DNA of 64,000 bases from Providencia vermicola (GCF_010748935.1 NZ_CP048796.1:3661001-3725000); one strand, 5' to 3'. Counted from the first letter of the stretch, positions 9,198-22,262 are shown. The notes: generated by a model not told the origin, from the sequence alone. Numbers and translations are program-made.

Positions 9198-9680
9198 TTA
9201 ATTAATTTCTTGAAAGCTTTTGTAGTGATCTCGCGTGATATAAATCATGCCATCTGAGGAGTATAGCAAACGGTCGGCACCGCGATGCCCACAGTTATAA
9301 TTCAGATCAGCTTCATACCATTGGCGATTTGGTGCAATAGGTAAACGCTGTTCACGATTTGAAAAACGGTCACCACCGATAGCTTTACCTGGGAGCACAT
9401 CACACAAGTTGCCTTGCTTAGGGTTCCATCCTGCCCGACGAGCTTCCTTTTTAGTGACATAAAAACGGGGCAATTGATGGTGTTTTTGCATATACCCCAC
9501 CACATTGGCTTGTTTTGTTAGCTCATCTATTTGTTGAACATGTTGATTCTGTATTGCTTGCTCTGATGTTGAAGCAGGCTTTTCAGCCTGCTTTTTCTCT
9601 TGTTGCTCGCCCGCATTAAAATATAAGCTAAGTGCGATCAACACAGCCATCAACAGCATAGAAATAATACGTTTATTCAT
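9198..9680 (-). CDS. Secreted barnase-like ribonuclease
   Basis: Extracytoplasmic guanyl-specific endoribonuclease of the barnase/N1 family. The N-terminus (MNKRIISMLLMAVLIALSLYF) is a signal peptide or signal anchor, followed by a charged linker. The catalytic domain (about 60-160) shows SIGGD-like AIGGDRFSNRE, the general base Glu in WYEADLNY, the Arg in GADRLLYSS and the catalytic His in TRDHYKSF. Two cysteines (GNLCDV, YNCGH) could form a disulphide. The second of two tandem ATGs (9680) is better spaced from AGGAGGG. Follows tldD by about 20 bases and precedes its barstar inhibitor. Confidence 0.87.
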   Translation of the reverse strand: MNKRIISMLLMAVLIALSLYFNAGEQQEKKQAEKPASTSEQAIQNQHVQQIDELTKQANVVGYMQKHHQLPRFYVTKKEARRAGWNPKQGNLCDVLPGKAIGGDRFSNREQRLPIAPNRQWYEADLNYNCGHRGADRLLYSSDGMIYITRDHYKSFQEIN

Positions 9681-9703
9681 CATTACCCTCCTTGGCTTCT
9701 CGT

Positions 9704-11149
9704 TTAAGCTGTACCACCAACGGTCATTTTATCCAGTTTCAGTGTCGGCTGCCCAACCCCAACAGGAACACTTTGCCCTTCTTTACCACACACGCCAACC
9801 CCTTTATCAAGCGCAAGGTCGTTGCCTACCATGGAAATTTGCTGCATGGCTTCAACGCCAGAGCCAATCAAAGTTGCGCCTTTAACAGGCGAGGTAATTT
9901 TACCCTTTTCAATGAGATAGGCTTCAGATGTGGAGAAAACAAACTTACCCGAAGTGATATCGACTTGGCCACCACCAAAATTAGGTGCATAAATGCCTTT
10001 ATCCACACTAGCAATAATATCCTCAGGTGTTGAAGAGCCTGCTAGCATATAGGTATTCGTCATACGCGGCATCGGTAAATGCGCATACGATTCACGCCGA
10101 GCATTCCCTGTTGGCGCAACCCCCATCAAACGTGCATTCAACTTATCTTGAATATAATTTTTCAAGACTCCGTTTTCAATCAACACATTATATTGACCAG
10201 GAACACCTTCATCATCAATAGCTAAGGACCCTCGGCGACCTGCGATGGTTCCATCATCAACAACAGTGCAAAGCGGAGAGGCGACCAATTCACCAATTTG
10301 CCCAGAGAACACAGAAGTGCCACGGCGGTTAAAGTCACCTTCTAAACCATGCCCAACCGCTTCGTGAAGGAGGACTCCCGGCCAGCCCGCGCCCAATACA
10401 ACAGGCATCATACCCGCAGGCGCAGCTATTGCAGATAAATTAACCAGCGCCATACGCACCGCTTCTTTAGCATACTGCTCTGCTAGCACCTGACCTTGAT
10501 GAATTCCAAGGAAATACTCATAGCCGTAGCGACCACCACCGCCACTACCGCCACGCTCGCGCTTACCTTCATGTTCCACTAGCACACTGACTGATAAACG
10601 AACCAGGGGGCGAATATCAGCCGCTAATGTTCCATCAGTCGCAGCAACGAGTACCTGCTCATAAACACCCGTAAGGCTTGCATTAACTTCGATCACGCGA
10701 GGATCTTCCGCTCGGGCTACCTGATCGACGCGATGCAATAAGGCAATTTTTTCTTCGCGAGATAAGCTTTGTAGTGGGTCCGTTGCCGAGTATAGCTTCT
10801 TGTAATCTACCTCGGTTAAAATCTGTGATTTGCCATGACCTTGTTCGTTAACAATGCTACGTGCAGCTGTCGCACTTTGTTGTAATGCCATCAACGAAAT
10901 CTGATCTGCATAGGCAAATCCTGTTTTTTCACCATTTACAGCTCGAACACCAACACCTTGGTCAATATTATAAGAGCCATCTTTGATAATACGATCTTCT
11001 AACACCCATGCTTCGTGATAGCTCGATTGAAAATAAAGATCGGCATAATCGAGCTTACGCTCAGATAATAAACCTAATGTGTCATACAGTTTTTGGTGGT
11101 CAAGACCATTGGCAGCCAGCAAATGTTCGCTGACAGAAGCTAAACTCAT
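9704..11149 (-). CDS. tldD: TldD, metalloprotease catalytic subunit
   Basis: Catalytic half of the TldD-TldE zinc protease. The 481-residue protein has the HExxxH motif in [14 protein letters not shown] (about 262-275) and a third ligand region in the C-terminal domain. Length equals E. coli TldD. It is in the minus-strand block after yhdP and the nitrilase gene (5-base gap), the normal enterobacterial context. Confidence 0.97.
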   Translation of the reverse strand: MSLASVSEHLLAANGLDHQKLYDTLGLLSERKLDYADLYFQSSYHEAWVLEDRIIKDGSYNIDQGVGVRAVNGEKTGFAYADQISLMALQQSATAARSIVNEQGHGKSQILTEVDYKKLYSATDPLQSLSREEKIALLHRVDQVARAEDPRVIEVNASLTGVYEQVLVAATDGTLAADIRPLVRLSVSVLVEHEGKRERGGSGGGGRYGYEYFLGIHQGQVLAEQYAKEAVRMALVNLSAIAAPAGMMPVVLGAGWPGVLLHEAVGHGLEGDFNRRGTSVFSGQIGELVASPLCTVVDDGTIAGRRGSLAIDDEGVPGQYNVLIENGVLKNYIQDKLNARLMGVAPTGNARRESYAHLPMPRMTNTYMLAGSSTPEDIIASVDKGIYAPNFGGGQVDITSGKFVFSTSEAYLIEKGKITSPVKGATLIGSGVEAMQQISMVGNDLALDKGVGVCGKEGQSVPVGVGQPTLKLDKMTVGGTA

Positions 11150-11154
11150 AGTGT

Positions 11155-12009
11155 TTACTCTTTTTCTGTTTCTTTTTTAATCAATGACGTTAGTTGCGGT
11201 CTAAAGCGGTTATGTTTTACCACTCGAATTTGCTCCCGCATCCCATGTAGACTCTCTGTTTGAATATTTAAAACTGTTGAAGCGACAGCATCAACATTCT
11301 TTTTCATTACTTTGCCCCAGCCATCAACGGCTAAGGTATGTCCCCATGTTCTACGGGTTCCATGCACACCAACCTGAGCAGGTGCGAGTATAAAGCATTG
11401 GTTCTCAATCGCTCTTGCTCTTAACAATGGCTCCCAATGTGCTTTGCCGGTATAACGTGTGAAAGCGGCAGGGACAGAAATAATTTCAGCACCTTGCTCA
11501 CGCAAAGCCTGAAATAAGCCAGGGAAACGAAGATCATAACAAATCGTCATCCCTAAGCGACCGACGGGTGTATCCACCACTGTAATGTGTTCGCCGCGCT
11601 GATAAATCACAGACTCATTATAAGTCCCCTGTTCATCTTCAATATTCACGTCAAACATATGAATTTTGTCATAACGCGCCTGAATTTTTCCTTGGGAGTC
11701 GATTAAAATACTGCTGCTCGTAATCCGCTCAGGATCTTCACGGCTAATCAATGGCATTGAACCAATGAGGATCCATACCTTATAGCGTTTTGCCATCGTC
11801 GCGATAGCTTCTTGCAGAGGACCTTGTCCTTCTATTTCAGCTTGCTTACGGTAAGTCGCCGCATCCGCAAACAACAATGCATTTTCAGGTGTCAATACTA
11901 GCTCAACAGTCTCTGGCAACTGCTTAATTTGCTGCTCAATCTGTGCCAAATTATGTTTAGTATTTTTACCGCTGCATAACTGCAAAAGTGCAACATTGCC
12001 ATTTTTCAT
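11155..12009 (-). CDS. Carbon-nitrogen hydrolase, Nit family
   Basis: Nitrilase-superfamily amidase, probably a deaminated-glutathione amidase (Nit1/YbeM-like), a metabolite-repair enzyme. The 284-residue protein has the Glu-Lys-Cys triad at Glu42 (LTPENALL), Lys115 (RYDKIHMFD) and Cys157 ([11 protein letters not shown]). Its ATG shares one base with the yhdP stop (TAATG), so it is coupled to that gene. E. coli K-12 lacks a gene at this position, while several other enterics have one. Substrate assignment is by family only. Confidence 0.85.
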   Translation of the reverse strand: MKNGNVALLQLCSGKNTKHNLAQIEQQIKQLPETVELVLTPENALLFADAATYRKQAEIEGQGPLQEAIATMAKRYKVWILIGSMPLISREDPERITSSSILIDSQGKIQARYDKIHMFDVNIEDEQGTYNESVIYQRGEHITVVDTPVGRLGMTICYDLRFPGLFQALREQGAEIISVPAAFTRYTGKAHWEPLLRARAIENQCFILAPAQVGVHGTRRTWGHTLAVDGWGKVMKKNVDAVASTVLNIQTESLHGMREQIRVVKHNRFRPQLTSLIKKETEKE

Positions 12010-15000
12010 TACTCTTGAGTCTCCTTTAGCTGACGCAATACTTCATCAATTTTTGGTTCATCCAAGCTTCCTGTTACACGATAACGTATTACAGAAATTT
12101 TGCTCCATAACGGACCAAGGACTTTTGATGCAGCAAATACTGCTGCTCCTGCAAATGGGTTAACTGCAAATGCTGTTGCTACTCCTACTGTAGCAGATAT
12201 TTCGGGAGTCACTACTGCTTCACCATTAATTTGGCGTTTCACCAAATCAATTTCCCCACTTAACGCAATATCTGCCACTAACCCATCAATGTATACATCT
12301 TTTGTTGATAGGATACCATTATGGATCTTGGCGCTGCCTTTAATTGAATCAAAGTCGAAGTCATTACTGAAGGTATCGCGAAAATCAAATTGAAGCTTGC
12401 GCAATAGTGCATCAAAGCTCACAAGGCGTAACAACTGCCCAGCTCTTCCCCCGCCCATTTTAGCAATCGCACCTTTACCTAGCTTGGTCGACAATTTGCC
12501 ATCAAGGGTGGCAATATCTGGAGACCATGGAACATCTTGCCAGTTTAATTGAAAGTCAATGGTATAAGGTGCATCAATAATTGGCACTAAAACACCATAG
12601 TAGGCTGCCGTATTATCAAATTGCTCGCCGCTTAGTGAGCCTGCAATCTGTGTCCGATTTTGTTGGCCACTTTGCCAAACTGCATCTAATTTTAATTGAT
12701 TGACGCTATTGGTTAATGTTCCACCACTCAGTTGCAAGGTATTACCTTGAGGCAGCAAGTGAGCGTTGATCTTGCCTAACTTTTGTCCACCTGCCCAACA
12801 ATCTTGGCAATGAATCGTCATTTCAGGCCAATAGCTAAAATCAAATGAAGCGCTATCATTACTGCTCGTGGTTTGTTGTCCCGGAAATGCGGTTGGATTG
12901 TAATACAGATAATCGATATTTAGTGCCCATGGTTGATTAGCAAAGATCTGGAGTTCACCTTTCAGGTTTTCGCTTGAAACCTTTATCAGTTGCTCTTCAG
13001 CTAACAAGCTGAATGAAAGATCTATGTTTTTCCATGCCTGACCACCTAAAGACAGGGAAGGTGTTTTCACCGTCACCGTCTCAGGTAAGCGAATATCGAA
13101 TGGCTGACTCTTTTGTTTTGGTGAAAATAGGGTATCAAGGGTTTTAAACCAATTTGGGTTAGTGATAGGCGGTAAATCTGCCAATAACGTCGATGACTTA
13201 GGTAATTCGGGGGCTTTTCCCTGCCATTGAGCGACTGTCGCTTTATCTAACCCTAATTTCGTTCCACTCAAATCCCATTGGCTATTAAAACCAACACGTT
13301 GACCAATATCACCGCCAATCACAAGGTGGTCCGTTGAGCCTTGAGCCGTCGCATTCATTGAACCTAACTCTTTTAATAAATGGTCATCCAAAGCAGGTAA
13401 ACGACTTTTTAATTTATCTAGCCCTGCCTTGAAAGCGACTTTCAGTGCCATTTTTTCGCTTGCCGCATTCGGTAATAATATTTCAATTTGGCTGCTCCAA
13501 TCACTGCTGCCAGCAAGCTTTTGTTTTATGGAGTCAGGCAATTGCGCAATCTTTGCGAGTTCCCAATTTCCTTTCAAATCCACATTTACTTGATAATTTT
13601 TGGGGTTATCCTGAGTGGAAAAGTCTATTGCTACCGGCTGACCAAACCAATGCCCTGCTAACCTGTTGCCAACTAAGTTGCCATTATTGAATTGGAAACT
13701 TCCACTTAGCGCCGTCAGTTTGCTCGCAATTGGCTTAATAAATAGGTCGTTTTTATCTAAATAAACCTGCCCTTTGGCAACCACCTCTTTACCTGCCGAT
13801 AGTGGAATGGATAATCCAAGCTCCCCTTTCACACTACCGCCAATTTGTAATTCGTCTAGTGTGTCACCAATCGAGTGTTTCATTGGTGTTGTGGTGAAAT
13901 ATTGTTGAATTTGAGAACCTGTCCCCGCGAGATCCGCATTAATAAACAGCATCTCATCTTGATATTCAGGAATGTCTGCCGTTAAATTTGTCGCAATCGC
14001 ATCGCCCAATTTAACTTTTTCGGCACGCATCGCCAAACTGGAACGTTGGAAATCAAGATTAATATCAAGGTCAAATAGCGCAGGCCAGCCTTCATCATAT
14101 TCAAACGTGGCATTATGTAATGGTACGAATACCTGAAACTGTCCATCGTTACCATAAAATGGAAAATGTGCAGGGTCCCCTTTAAACACCAGAGTAGCTT
14201 CATCGACTTTCCCTGCAATGATGGCTTTGGATAAGTAATCCGCTAGCTCTTGCCCCATCAGTTTTTGAGGGAAATAGCGCCATGCATCACCAGCATCAGT
14301 CACACTAATGCCAGCTAATATGCTCAGGTCACTCTCATCACGCTTTTTCGAGGTTAAAAAGTTAAATTGGCCGTTAGCCCAGACTGAGATAGCTTGGATA
14401 TCAATGCTATCGCTCCATAGTCTGAACTGGCTGTCATCATTTTGCCAATAAAAACGCCCAACCGCCTTGCTCACTTTAAACGGCGCTTTAAATTCTGGCT
14501 CATAGTCAACTTCACTATTTTCTAGTGAGGCATCCAAAACACCTCGTTGCATATTGCCCACTAAAACCCCGGTAAAGTGGTCAACTGAAGGCAATTGCTT
14601 CCATTTTTTCCAGCTAACATTCTGCCAGTCCATATCGATTTGCGTATGGTCGAGTTGTTCTGGCGTGATATCCAAAGAAAAAGCAGATAACACCCCTTTA
14701 GGTTGGCGGTGCTGCCAATCTTGTACCGTTTCAGGAGTTACAAATGAGAACGTGGGTAATACTTCACTTAAGCGTTCTAGCTCAATATTTTTAGCTCGGA
14801 TACGCCAATGGTCTTGTTGGTTATATTTCATCGATGAGGGAAGATACAGCACCGAAACACTGCCATTTGGCCAAATATATTCGTTTGTTTTTAATGTATT
14901 TAGCTCAGGAATGTTAAATAACCATCCTTCACCCTGTCTTCTCATTCGAATCAATAAATCATTAACTTGTAGGTTCTGGGCTAAAGGAGCCTCTCCCCAG

Positions 15001-15818
15001 TTGGCTTCACCTTGGCGTAACTGTAGTAACCCGCTATCAATACGATTATTTTTAATACTCACCCAAGAAGATAAGCTGAAATTAGCGTCGCGTAATCCTG
15101 TATTTTCGCGTAACCACCGGCTAAGCCATGGTTGCATATCAATGTTATCGGCTTGCAGATAGACAGTGCCGTCACTCAAGATGCCATTTTTATCTTTCAC
15201 ATCCAGTTTGACCTGCAAAAAACCATGCTGCTTATTAATCGTCTCTAGGCTAACAAAGCCTTGAGCACGATGACGCTCTTGTTCATTAAGCCATGTTAAC
15301 TCAGGTAAAATAAGCGTCGTTTTTTGTTCTGAAGGAGTGAGAAATGTGAGTTGGCTATTTTTCAGCGTAAAATGATTAAACTGTTTTAAAAATAGCCCTT
15401 CAATGCCGTCGCTATCGATCGGTTCAGCGCTGCCTTCGAAACTAAAAGGCACCTTATAATCCACATCAAGTTGATAAAAGGTAATATCTCGAAAACGCCA
15501 TGTTAAAGAAAGAATAGAGCGCCAAATATCCAGTTCAATCGCAATTTTGCTGGCTGTTGCATCAACCTCAGGGTTATGAACAACCACATCCCTCAAGGTA
15601 AAAACAGGTCCAAAAGATTGCCAAGCACCTTCTATCTCACCAATTTGTAGTGAGATATCAGTATTTTTTTCAATATAAGCAATAATGCCTTGCTGATAAT
15701 GATTAACATTCGGTAAGAAGAAACGTAGCCCTGTTAACAGCAATGCACAAAGCAGCAGCACGATAGCCGTGGTCATCCATACTACTCTTGGCAGTCGTTT
15801 CACCCGTTTCTCCTTCAA
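12009..15818 (-). CDS. yhdP: YhdP, AsmA-like phospholipid transport protein
   Basis: Very large envelope protein that, with TamB and YdbH, moves phospholipids from the inner to the outer membrane. The 1269-residue product is anchored by one N-terminal membrane helix (about 13-33) and is otherwise a long repetitive beta-rich periplasmic bridge. It ends in an AsmA-type C-terminal domain with GAIAKMGGGRAGQLLRLVSFDALLRKLQFDFRD split across the last 200 residues. Length is nearly that of E. coli YhdP (1266). Seven bases separate it from rng. Confidence 0.95.
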   Translation of the reverse strand: MKEKRVKRLPRVVWMTTAIVLLLCALLLTGLRFFLPNVNHYQQGIIAYIEKNTDISLQIGEIEGAWQSFGPVFTLRDVVVHNPEVDATASKIAIELDIWRSILSLTWRFRDITFYQLDVDYKVPFSFEGSAEPIDSDGIEGLFLKQFNHFTLKNSQLTFLTPSEQKTTLILPELTWLNEQERHRAQGFVSLETINKQHGFLQVKLDVKDKNGILSDGTVYLQADNIDMQPWLSRWLRENTGLRDANFSLSSWVSIKNNRIDSGLLQLRQGEANWGEAPLAQNLQVNDLLIRMRRQGEGWLFNIPELNTLKTNEYIWPNGSVSVLYLPSSMKYNQQDHWRIRAKNIELERLSEVLPTFSFVTPETVQDWQHRQPKGVLSAFSLDITPEQLDHTQIDMDWQNVSWKKWKQLPSVDHFTGVLVGNMQRGVLDASLENSEVDYEPEFKAPFKVSKAVGRFYWQNDDSQFRLWSDSIDIQAISVWANGQFNFLTSKKRDESDLSILAGISVTDAGDAWRYFPQKLMGQELADYLSKAIIAGKVDEATLVFKGDPAHFPFYGNDGQFQVFVPLHNATFEYDEGWPALFDLDINLDFQRSSLAMRAEKVKLGDAIATNLTADIPEYQDEMLFINADLAGTGSQIQQYFTTTPMKHSIGDTLDELQIGGSVKGELGLSIPLSAGKEVVAKGQVYLDKNDLFIKPIASKLTALSGSFQFNNGNLVGNRLAGHWFGQPVAIDFSTQDNPKNYQVNVDLKGNWELAKIAQLPDSIKQKLAGSSDWSSQIEILLPNAASEKMALKVAFKAGLDKLKSRLPALDDHLLKELGSMNATAQGSTDHLVIGGDIGQRVGFNSQWDLSGTKLGLDKATVAQWQGKAPELPKSSTLLADLPPITNPNWFKTLDTLFSPKQKSQPFDIRLPETVTVKTPSLSLGGQAWKNIDLSFSLLAEEQLIKVSSENLKGELQIFANQPWALNIDYLYYNPTAFPGQQTTSSNDSASFDFSYWPEMTIHCQDCWAGGQKLGKINAHLLPQGNTLQLSGGTLTNSVNQLKLDAVWQSGQQNRTQIAGSLSGEQFDNTAAYYGVLVPIIDAPYTIDFQLNWQDVPWSPDIATLDGKLSTKLGKGAIAKMGGGRAGQLLRLVSFDALLRKLQFDFRDTFSNDFDFDSIKGSAKIHNGILSTKDVYIDGLVADIALSGEIDLVKRQINGEAVVTPEISATVGVATAFAVNPFAGAAVFAASKVLGPLWSKISVIRYRVTGSLDEPKIDEVLRQLKETQE

Positions 15819-15825
15819 GTAAACA

Positions 15826-17295
15826 CTACATCATGATGACGTCAAATTGTTCCTGACTGTATAAAGACTCAGTCTGAACTTTAACCTGCTTACCAACAAA
15901 GATTTCAACTTCGGCTAAAGCATGAGATTCATCACCCATCAGTGCATCAACCACCGCTTGAGAAGCATAAACTAAGAACCTATCTGCATCGATAGTACGA
16001 TGAACACGCACAATTTCTCGCAGAATCTCATAACACACGGTCTCAACAGATTTAACCGTTCCTCTACCTTGACAGGTCGGACACACATCACATAACACAT
16101 GCTCAAGGCTCTCGCGTGTACGCTTGCGTGTCATTTCAACAAGCCCCAATTGAGAAAAACCATTAATCGTGGTTTTCACCTTATCTTTACTCAATGCTTG
16201 TTCCAAAGAGGCCAGAACGCGGCGGCGATGTTCCAAATCACCCATATCGATGAAATCAATGATAATGATCCCACCCAAATTTCTGAGTCGTAACTGACGA
16301 GCGATAGCTTGAGTGGCTTCTATATTGGTATTAAATATAGTCTCTTCGAGATTACGATGACCAACAAATGCCCCGGTATTAATATCGATAGTGGTCATCG
16401 CTTCTGTTTGATCGATAATCAGATACCCACCCGATTTCAGCTCAACTTTACGATCCATTGCGCGCTGAATTTCATTCTCAACATCGAACAAATCAAAGAT
16501 AGGCTGATTGCCTTGATACAATTCAAGCTTAGCCGTCATTTCAGGAACATATTCATCAATAAATTCTTGTAACTGCTTATAGGTTAGACGAGAATCTACG
16601 CGAATTCTATCTAATGAAGCGCCAGCGAAATCACGAATTATCCGGTAAGCGAGTGACAATTCACCATAAATTTTAGTGCGAGTGATATTACGTTTCTTAC
16701 GTTCAATCACTTTTGCCCATAAACGTTTGAGGAAAGCGGCATCTTGCTTCACTTCATCTTCGCCCACCCCTTCCGCGGCGGTACGTATAATAAAGCCACC
16801 GTTTTCATCACAATATTGAGACACACACTCTTTTAAACGTTCGCGTTCACTTTCACTCTCGATACGCTGTGATACCCCGACATGGGATGCGCCGGGCATG
16901 AAGACCAAGTAACGCGACGGTAAGGTAATATCCGTGGTGAGTCTTGCACCTTTGGTTCCTAGCGGATCTTTTACCACTTGAACAATGAGGTCTTGTCCTT
17001 GCTTAACCAGTTCCGCAATATCTCTAACATGAAAGTTTTTCTGCTCTTCACCCGCAATACATTCAGTGTGTGGCATGATATCAGACGCATGCAGAAAAGC
17101 GGCTTTATCGAGACCAATATCAACAAAGGCCGCCTGCATACCGGGCAACACACGGCTCACACGACCTTTGTAAATATTCCCTACAATTCCTCTTTTTGCT
17201 TCTCGCTCTACATGTATTTCTTGCAAAACACCGCCATCTATATAAGCTACGCGCGTTTCAGATGGTGTAACATTTACTAATAACTCAGCAGTCAT
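15826..17295 (-). CDS. rng: Ribonuclease G
   Basis: Endoribonuclease of the RNase E/G family that trims the 5' end of 16S rRNA and cleaves some mRNAs. The 489-residue protein has an S1 domain (about 35-130), the 5' sensor, the DNase I-like catalytic region with [16 protein letters not shown] carrying the metal-binding Asp, and the zinc-link motif [11 protein letters not shown]. It lacks the degradosome scaffold of RNase E. Length equals E. coli Rng. Overlaps maf by 4 bases. Confidence 0.97.
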   Translation of the reverse strand: MTAELLVNVTPSETRVAYIDGGVLQEIHVEREAKRGIVGNIYKGRVSRVLPGMQAAFVDIGLDKAAFLHASDIMPHTECIAGEEQKNFHVRDIAELVKQGQDLIVQVVKDPLGTKGARLTTDITLPSRYLVFMPGASHVGVSQRIESESERERLKECVSQYCDENGGFIIRTAAEGVGEDEVKQDAAFLKRLWAKVIERKKRNITRTKIYGELSLAYRIIRDFAGASLDRIRVDSRLTYKQLQEFIDEYVPEMTAKLELYQGNQPIFDLFDVENEIQRAMDRKVELKSGGYLIIDQTEAMTTIDINTGAFVGHRNLEETIFNTNIEATQAIARQLRLRNLGGIIIIDFIDMGDLEHRRRVLASLEQALSKDKVKTTINGFSQLGLVEMTRKRTRESLEHVLCDVCPTCQGRGTVKSVETVCYEILREIVRVHRTIDADRFLVYASQAVVDALMGDESHALAEVEIFVGKQVKVQTESLYSQEQFDVIMM

Positions 17296-17879
17296 GACAT
17301 CCCCTTACCATCACTTAGCGCTAAAAATCGTTGTATTAATTCATCTGTTTCTACTAAAGGTAAACCGACAACCGCATGGTAACTGCCATTAATTCGCCTA
17401 ACATAGCATCCCCCCTTTCCTTGTATTCCATATGCACCGGCTTTATCCATTGGCTCCCCTGATTTGATATAATCCTTTATTTCCGCTACAGATAATTCGC
17501 GGAACGTCACATCTGTCACAACGAGATGCGTCAATGTGTGATCCTTGTTTGAGATTGCGACAGCGGTCATCACTTGGTGCGTATTACCAGAAAGGGATAA
17601 CAACATTTCTTGCGCATGTTGCTCGTTACGGGGCTTCTCTAAAATTTGATTATTAAGAACAACAATTGTATCAGCGCCAATGACAGGATAATCGTTGGCG
17701 GCTATTTTGACGCCAGCCTGTGATTTTTCTCGAGCCAAACGTTGCACATAAGCTTCTGGGGTTTCACCCTCTTGCCATTGTTCCTCAACGACAGGGCTCA
17801 ATATATCAAAGTGATAACCCAGTAATTGCACTAATTCTCTTCTTCGTGGTGAACCAGAAGCTAAATAGATATAACTCAT
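17292..17879 (-). CDS. maf: Maf-type nucleotide pyrophosphatase
   Basis: Maf/YhdE family enzyme that hydrolyses dTTP, UTP and modified pyrimidine nucleotides to monophosphates. The 195-residue protein has the signature [12 protein letters not shown] at residues 6-17, the catalytic acid region [11 protein letters not shown], and [13 protein letters not shown]. Located between mreD and rng as in E. coli yhdE; overlaps rng by 4 bases. Confidence 0.93.
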   Translation of the reverse strand: MSYIYLASGSPRRRELVQLLGYHFDILSPVVEEQWQEGETPEAYVQRLAREKSQAGVKIAANDYPVIGADTIVVLNNQILEKPRNEQHAQEMLLSLSGNTHQVMTAVAISNKDHTLTHLVVTDVTFRELSVAEIKDYIKSGEPMDKAGAYGIQGKGGCYVRRINGSYHAVVGLPLVETDELIQRFLALSDGKGMS

Positions 17880-17917
17880 AAACGATATCCTAGAGATAAT
17901 TGCCCGCCGCTAAAATC

Positions 17918-18406
17918 TTAACACACTGAAAACTGACGGCGAATTTTCCGTAATAGCAAAAACAACCATGGCCACAGGATACCATTCACAAGACTATTCC
18001 AGAATACTTGTGGGTGGAATAATACTTGTGAAGAAACAAATTCTGCCCAAAATACCGTCATATCCAATATCACGGTCAGTAAGACAATCATTAAGGCTTG
18101 CTGCCACAGCGCCATATTTCTCAGTAACTGGTATTTGTAAGAGACAAGATAGCAGATAATACTGTAAGAAAGGGCATGAACCCCTAGCGCTGAACCTTGA
18201 ATAGAATCAACGATGATACCAAGAATAAAGCTTGTGCCAACACTGACACGATGTGGCAACGCCATCACCCAATAAATCAAGATCAACAATAGCCACGATG
18301 GCCTGTAAAACGTAAATTGTTCAGGCCATGGTATCACTTGTAAAATCAATGCGATGAAAAAAGAGATCCAGATAATACTGCGACCATTACCACGATATTC
18401 ATCCAT
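17918..18406 (-). CDS. mreD: MreD, rod-shape elongasome membrane protein
   Basis: Integral membrane partner of MreC and the RodA/PBP2 synthase that supports cylindrical growth. 162 residues, five or so hydrophobic segments, no large soluble domain; length equals E. coli MreD. It is 38 bases from maf and 40 bases after mreC. Confidence 0.95.
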   Translation of the reverse strand: MDEYRGNGRSIIWISFFIALILQVIPWPEQFTFYRPSWLLLILIYWVMALPHRVSVGTSFILGIIVDSIQGSALGVHALSYSIICYLVSYKYQLLRNMALWQQALMIVLLTVILDMTVFWAEFVSSQVLFHPQVFWNSLVNGILWPWLFLLLRKIRRQFSVC

Positions 18407-18446
18407 TTAGCTTACCCTATTTTACCCATAGCCATTGCACCTTCCT

Positions 18447-19415
18447 TTATGGTTGGGCTTCCTGAGACAGTGATGGAGGTAATGGTGGTCCCTGAATTTC
18501 ACTAGGATTTGGTAATACCTGTGGGAGCACCTTCATCAGACGCTCATTCGCAGCACGATATACCTCAGAAGGCTGTAATGGTGTAACGGTATCATTGTCA
18601 TTACCCCATAATAGCAACAAATAACGTAAGCGTTGTAACTCAGCACTCGGGCGCGCACTAATGATCGTATAAGCTCGCTGAGTATCATGCTTCACGTTTG
18701 AGACAACAGCGACTGGGTATCCTTCAGGGAAACGCCCACCAAGCCCTGACGTCACCAGTACATCACCAACACGAATATCGGTATTTTCAGGTAGTGGCTC
18801 TAACTGTAAATCATCTGCACAGCCAGAACCGGCGGCTATCACACGAATATCATTACGTAACACTTGAACCGGCAGGGCATGCGTAGTATCGCAAATCAAT
18901 AAAACGCGGCTACTAAACTGGCTGACGCCAACAACTTGCCCCACAACACCTTTATCACTGATAACGGGCTGACCTTCATAGACGTTATCATTCTCGCCTT
19001 TGTCGATAACGACTTGATCACGATAAGGGGTATTGGCACCAGAAATGACCTGAGTCACCATCATATGTTCGTCTTGGCGCAGGGGCGACCCGAGAAGCTC
19101 TCGAAGACGTGAGTTTTCTTGCTTGAGTTGCTCTAACAAAAGACTATCGGCTTTTTTTAATAGCAACTCTTGACGTAATGCCTTGTTTTCAAATTGAAGT
19201 TGCTCTCGTAAGGCGAAATTTTCCGACACATTATCAAGAAACTGACGCGGGCCATTCGCCAAAAAGTAAAATGGGCTGACCGCCGTGTCTAAATAGTTAC
19301 GGATTTTATTGAAAGGCTCAAAACGATGGTCAATCACTACCAGTGCTATTGCGGCAATGACAGCAATAAAAATACGCAACTGGAGCGATGGCCCTCGCCT
19401 AAAAATCGGCTTCAT
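18447..19415 (-). CDS. mreC: MreC, rod-shape determining protein
   Basis: Bitopic protein that activates PBP2 in the elongasome. It starts MKPIFRRGPSLQLRIFIAV with a membrane helix at about 11-27, then a coiled coil (ENFALREQLQFENKALRQEL region, 60-115), then the two beta domains with VISDKGVVGQVVGV and VLVTSGLGGRFPEGYPV. At 322 residues it is shorter than E. coli MreC (367), with a proline-rich C-terminus. Gene order mreB-mreC-mreD is intact. Confidence 0.95.
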   Translation of the reverse strand: MKPIFRRGPSLQLRIFIAVIAAIALVVIDHRFEPFNKIRNYLDTAVSPFYFLANGPRQFLDNVSENFALREQLQFENKALRQELLLKKADSLLLEQLKQENSRLRELLGSPLRQDEHMMVTQVISGANTPYRDQVVIDKGENDNVYEGQPVISDKGVVGQVVGVSQFSSRVLLICDTTHALPVQVLRNDIRVIAAGSGCADDLQLEPLPENTDIRVGDVLVTSGLGGRFPEGYPVAVVSNVKHDTQRAYTIISARPSAELQRLRYLLLLWGNDNDTVTPLQPSEVYRAANERLMKVLPQVLPNPSEIQGPPLPPSLSQEAQP

Positions 19416-19502
19416 GTATGGCTGAGTTTCACTAAATTCAGAGGAACAAAAATAGGCAAAGCAGCAGCTGGGGTAACAACCCCAGCTTGCCTATGGCGTT
19501 AT

Positions 19503-21185
<1,683 letters not shown>

Positions 21186-22169
21186 ATGAAAGCCCTCGTC
21201 CTACAGAAAGAAAATGACCAGCTAACAACCGAAATACAGACCATTCCTACCGAGCAACTCCCCGCAGGTGATGTTATCGTTGATATTCATTGGTCTACAT
21301 TAAATTATAAAGATGCCTTAGCCATCAATGGCAAAGCCGGTATTGTCCGCCAATATCCCATGGTGCCTGGTATTGATTTTTCGGGTGTGGTACATCATAG
21401 CGAGGATCCTCGTTTTAGCGTTGGGCAACATGTTTTACTCACCGGTTGGGGCGTAGGCGAAACACATTGGGGTGGACTCGCAACTCGGGCTCGAGTGCCT
21501 GCTAATTTCCTCACCCCGCTTCCTGAACATCTGTCATTACGCCAAGCCATGATCATTGGCACTGCCGGTTTTACAGCCATGCTGTGCGTTAACGCATTAG
21601 AGGATGCAGGGATAACGCCAGATAAAGGGGAAGTGATCGTTAGTGGAGCCAGTGGAGGAGTTGGTTCCACCGCAATCCAACTATTATCATCCCTTGGCTA
21701 CGATGTGGTCGCGATTTCTGGTCGCCAAGAAAATAGTGATTACTTGCAGCAAATCGGTGCCAAAAGCGTGTTACCTCGCAGTGAATTTACGTCGCCCGCG
21801 AAACCCTTAGACAAACAACATTGGGCGGGGGCTATCGATACCGTTGGCGGAGATGTACTGGCAAATATACTGGCACAAACGCACTACAACGGTGCCGTTG
21901 CTGCTTGTGGCCTGGCGGGCGGTTTTTCACTTCCTACCACCGTCATGCCATTTATATTGCGTAATATTCGTCTACAAGGTATCGATTCTGTTTATTACCC
22001 TGCCGCAAAACGCCCAGCAGTGTGGCAGCGCCTTTCTCAATTACTTCCTGAGTCATTTTATACGCATATCACATGCGAAATCACTTTGGAACAATCCATC
22101 GAGTATGCACAAAAGTTCTTAAAAAATCAGATAACAGGGCGTACACTTGTTAATGTTTTAAGTGCATAA
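21186..22169 (+). CDS. acuI: AcuI/YhdH acrylyl-CoA reductase family
   Basis: NADPH-dependent reductase of the medium-chain dehydrogenase family; E. coli YhdH reduces toxic acrylyl-CoA to propionyl-CoA. The 327-residue protein has the quinone-oxidoreductase-like N-terminal domain (WSTLNYKDALAINGK) and a Rossmann segment VSGASGGVGSTAIQLL (about 152-167). No zinc ligands are seen, as usual in this subgroup. Strong ribosome site TAGGAGCGAAGT. It sits before the aroQ-accBC operon, similar to its E. coli neighbourhood. Confidence 0.92.
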   Translation: MKALVLQKENDQLTTEIQTIPTEQLPAGDVIVDIHWSTLNYKDALAINGKAGIVRQYPMVPGIDFSGVVHHSEDPRFSVGQHVLLTGWGVGETHWGGLATRARVPANFLTPLPEHLSLRQAMIIGTAGFTAMLCVNALEDAGITPDKGEVIVSGASGGVGSTAIQLLSSLGYDVVAISGRQENSDYLQQIGAKSVLPRSEFTSPAKPLDKQHWAGAIDTVGGDVLANILAQTHYNGAVAACGLAGGFSLPTTVMPFILRNIRLQGIDSVYYPAAKRPAVWQRLSQLLPESFYTHITCEITLEQSIEYAQKFLKNQITGRTLVNVLSA

Positions 22170-22262
22170 AATACAACGTGTGCGGATAAATTCAAAAATT
22201 TGGATTGCCGCACAATTCAAAAAATAAGTTCGGGTAATTTCTCTGATAAGACCAGTATTTTG

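Noticed and set aside
12100-15162. Several plus-strand open frames inside yhdP
   Set aside because: They are antisense to a conserved full-length gene, lack ribosome sites and have no protein-family features.
22179-22214. Terminator after acuI
   Set aside because: TGTGCGG/CCGCACA can pair but the loop is long and no T run follows, so termination cannot be claimed.
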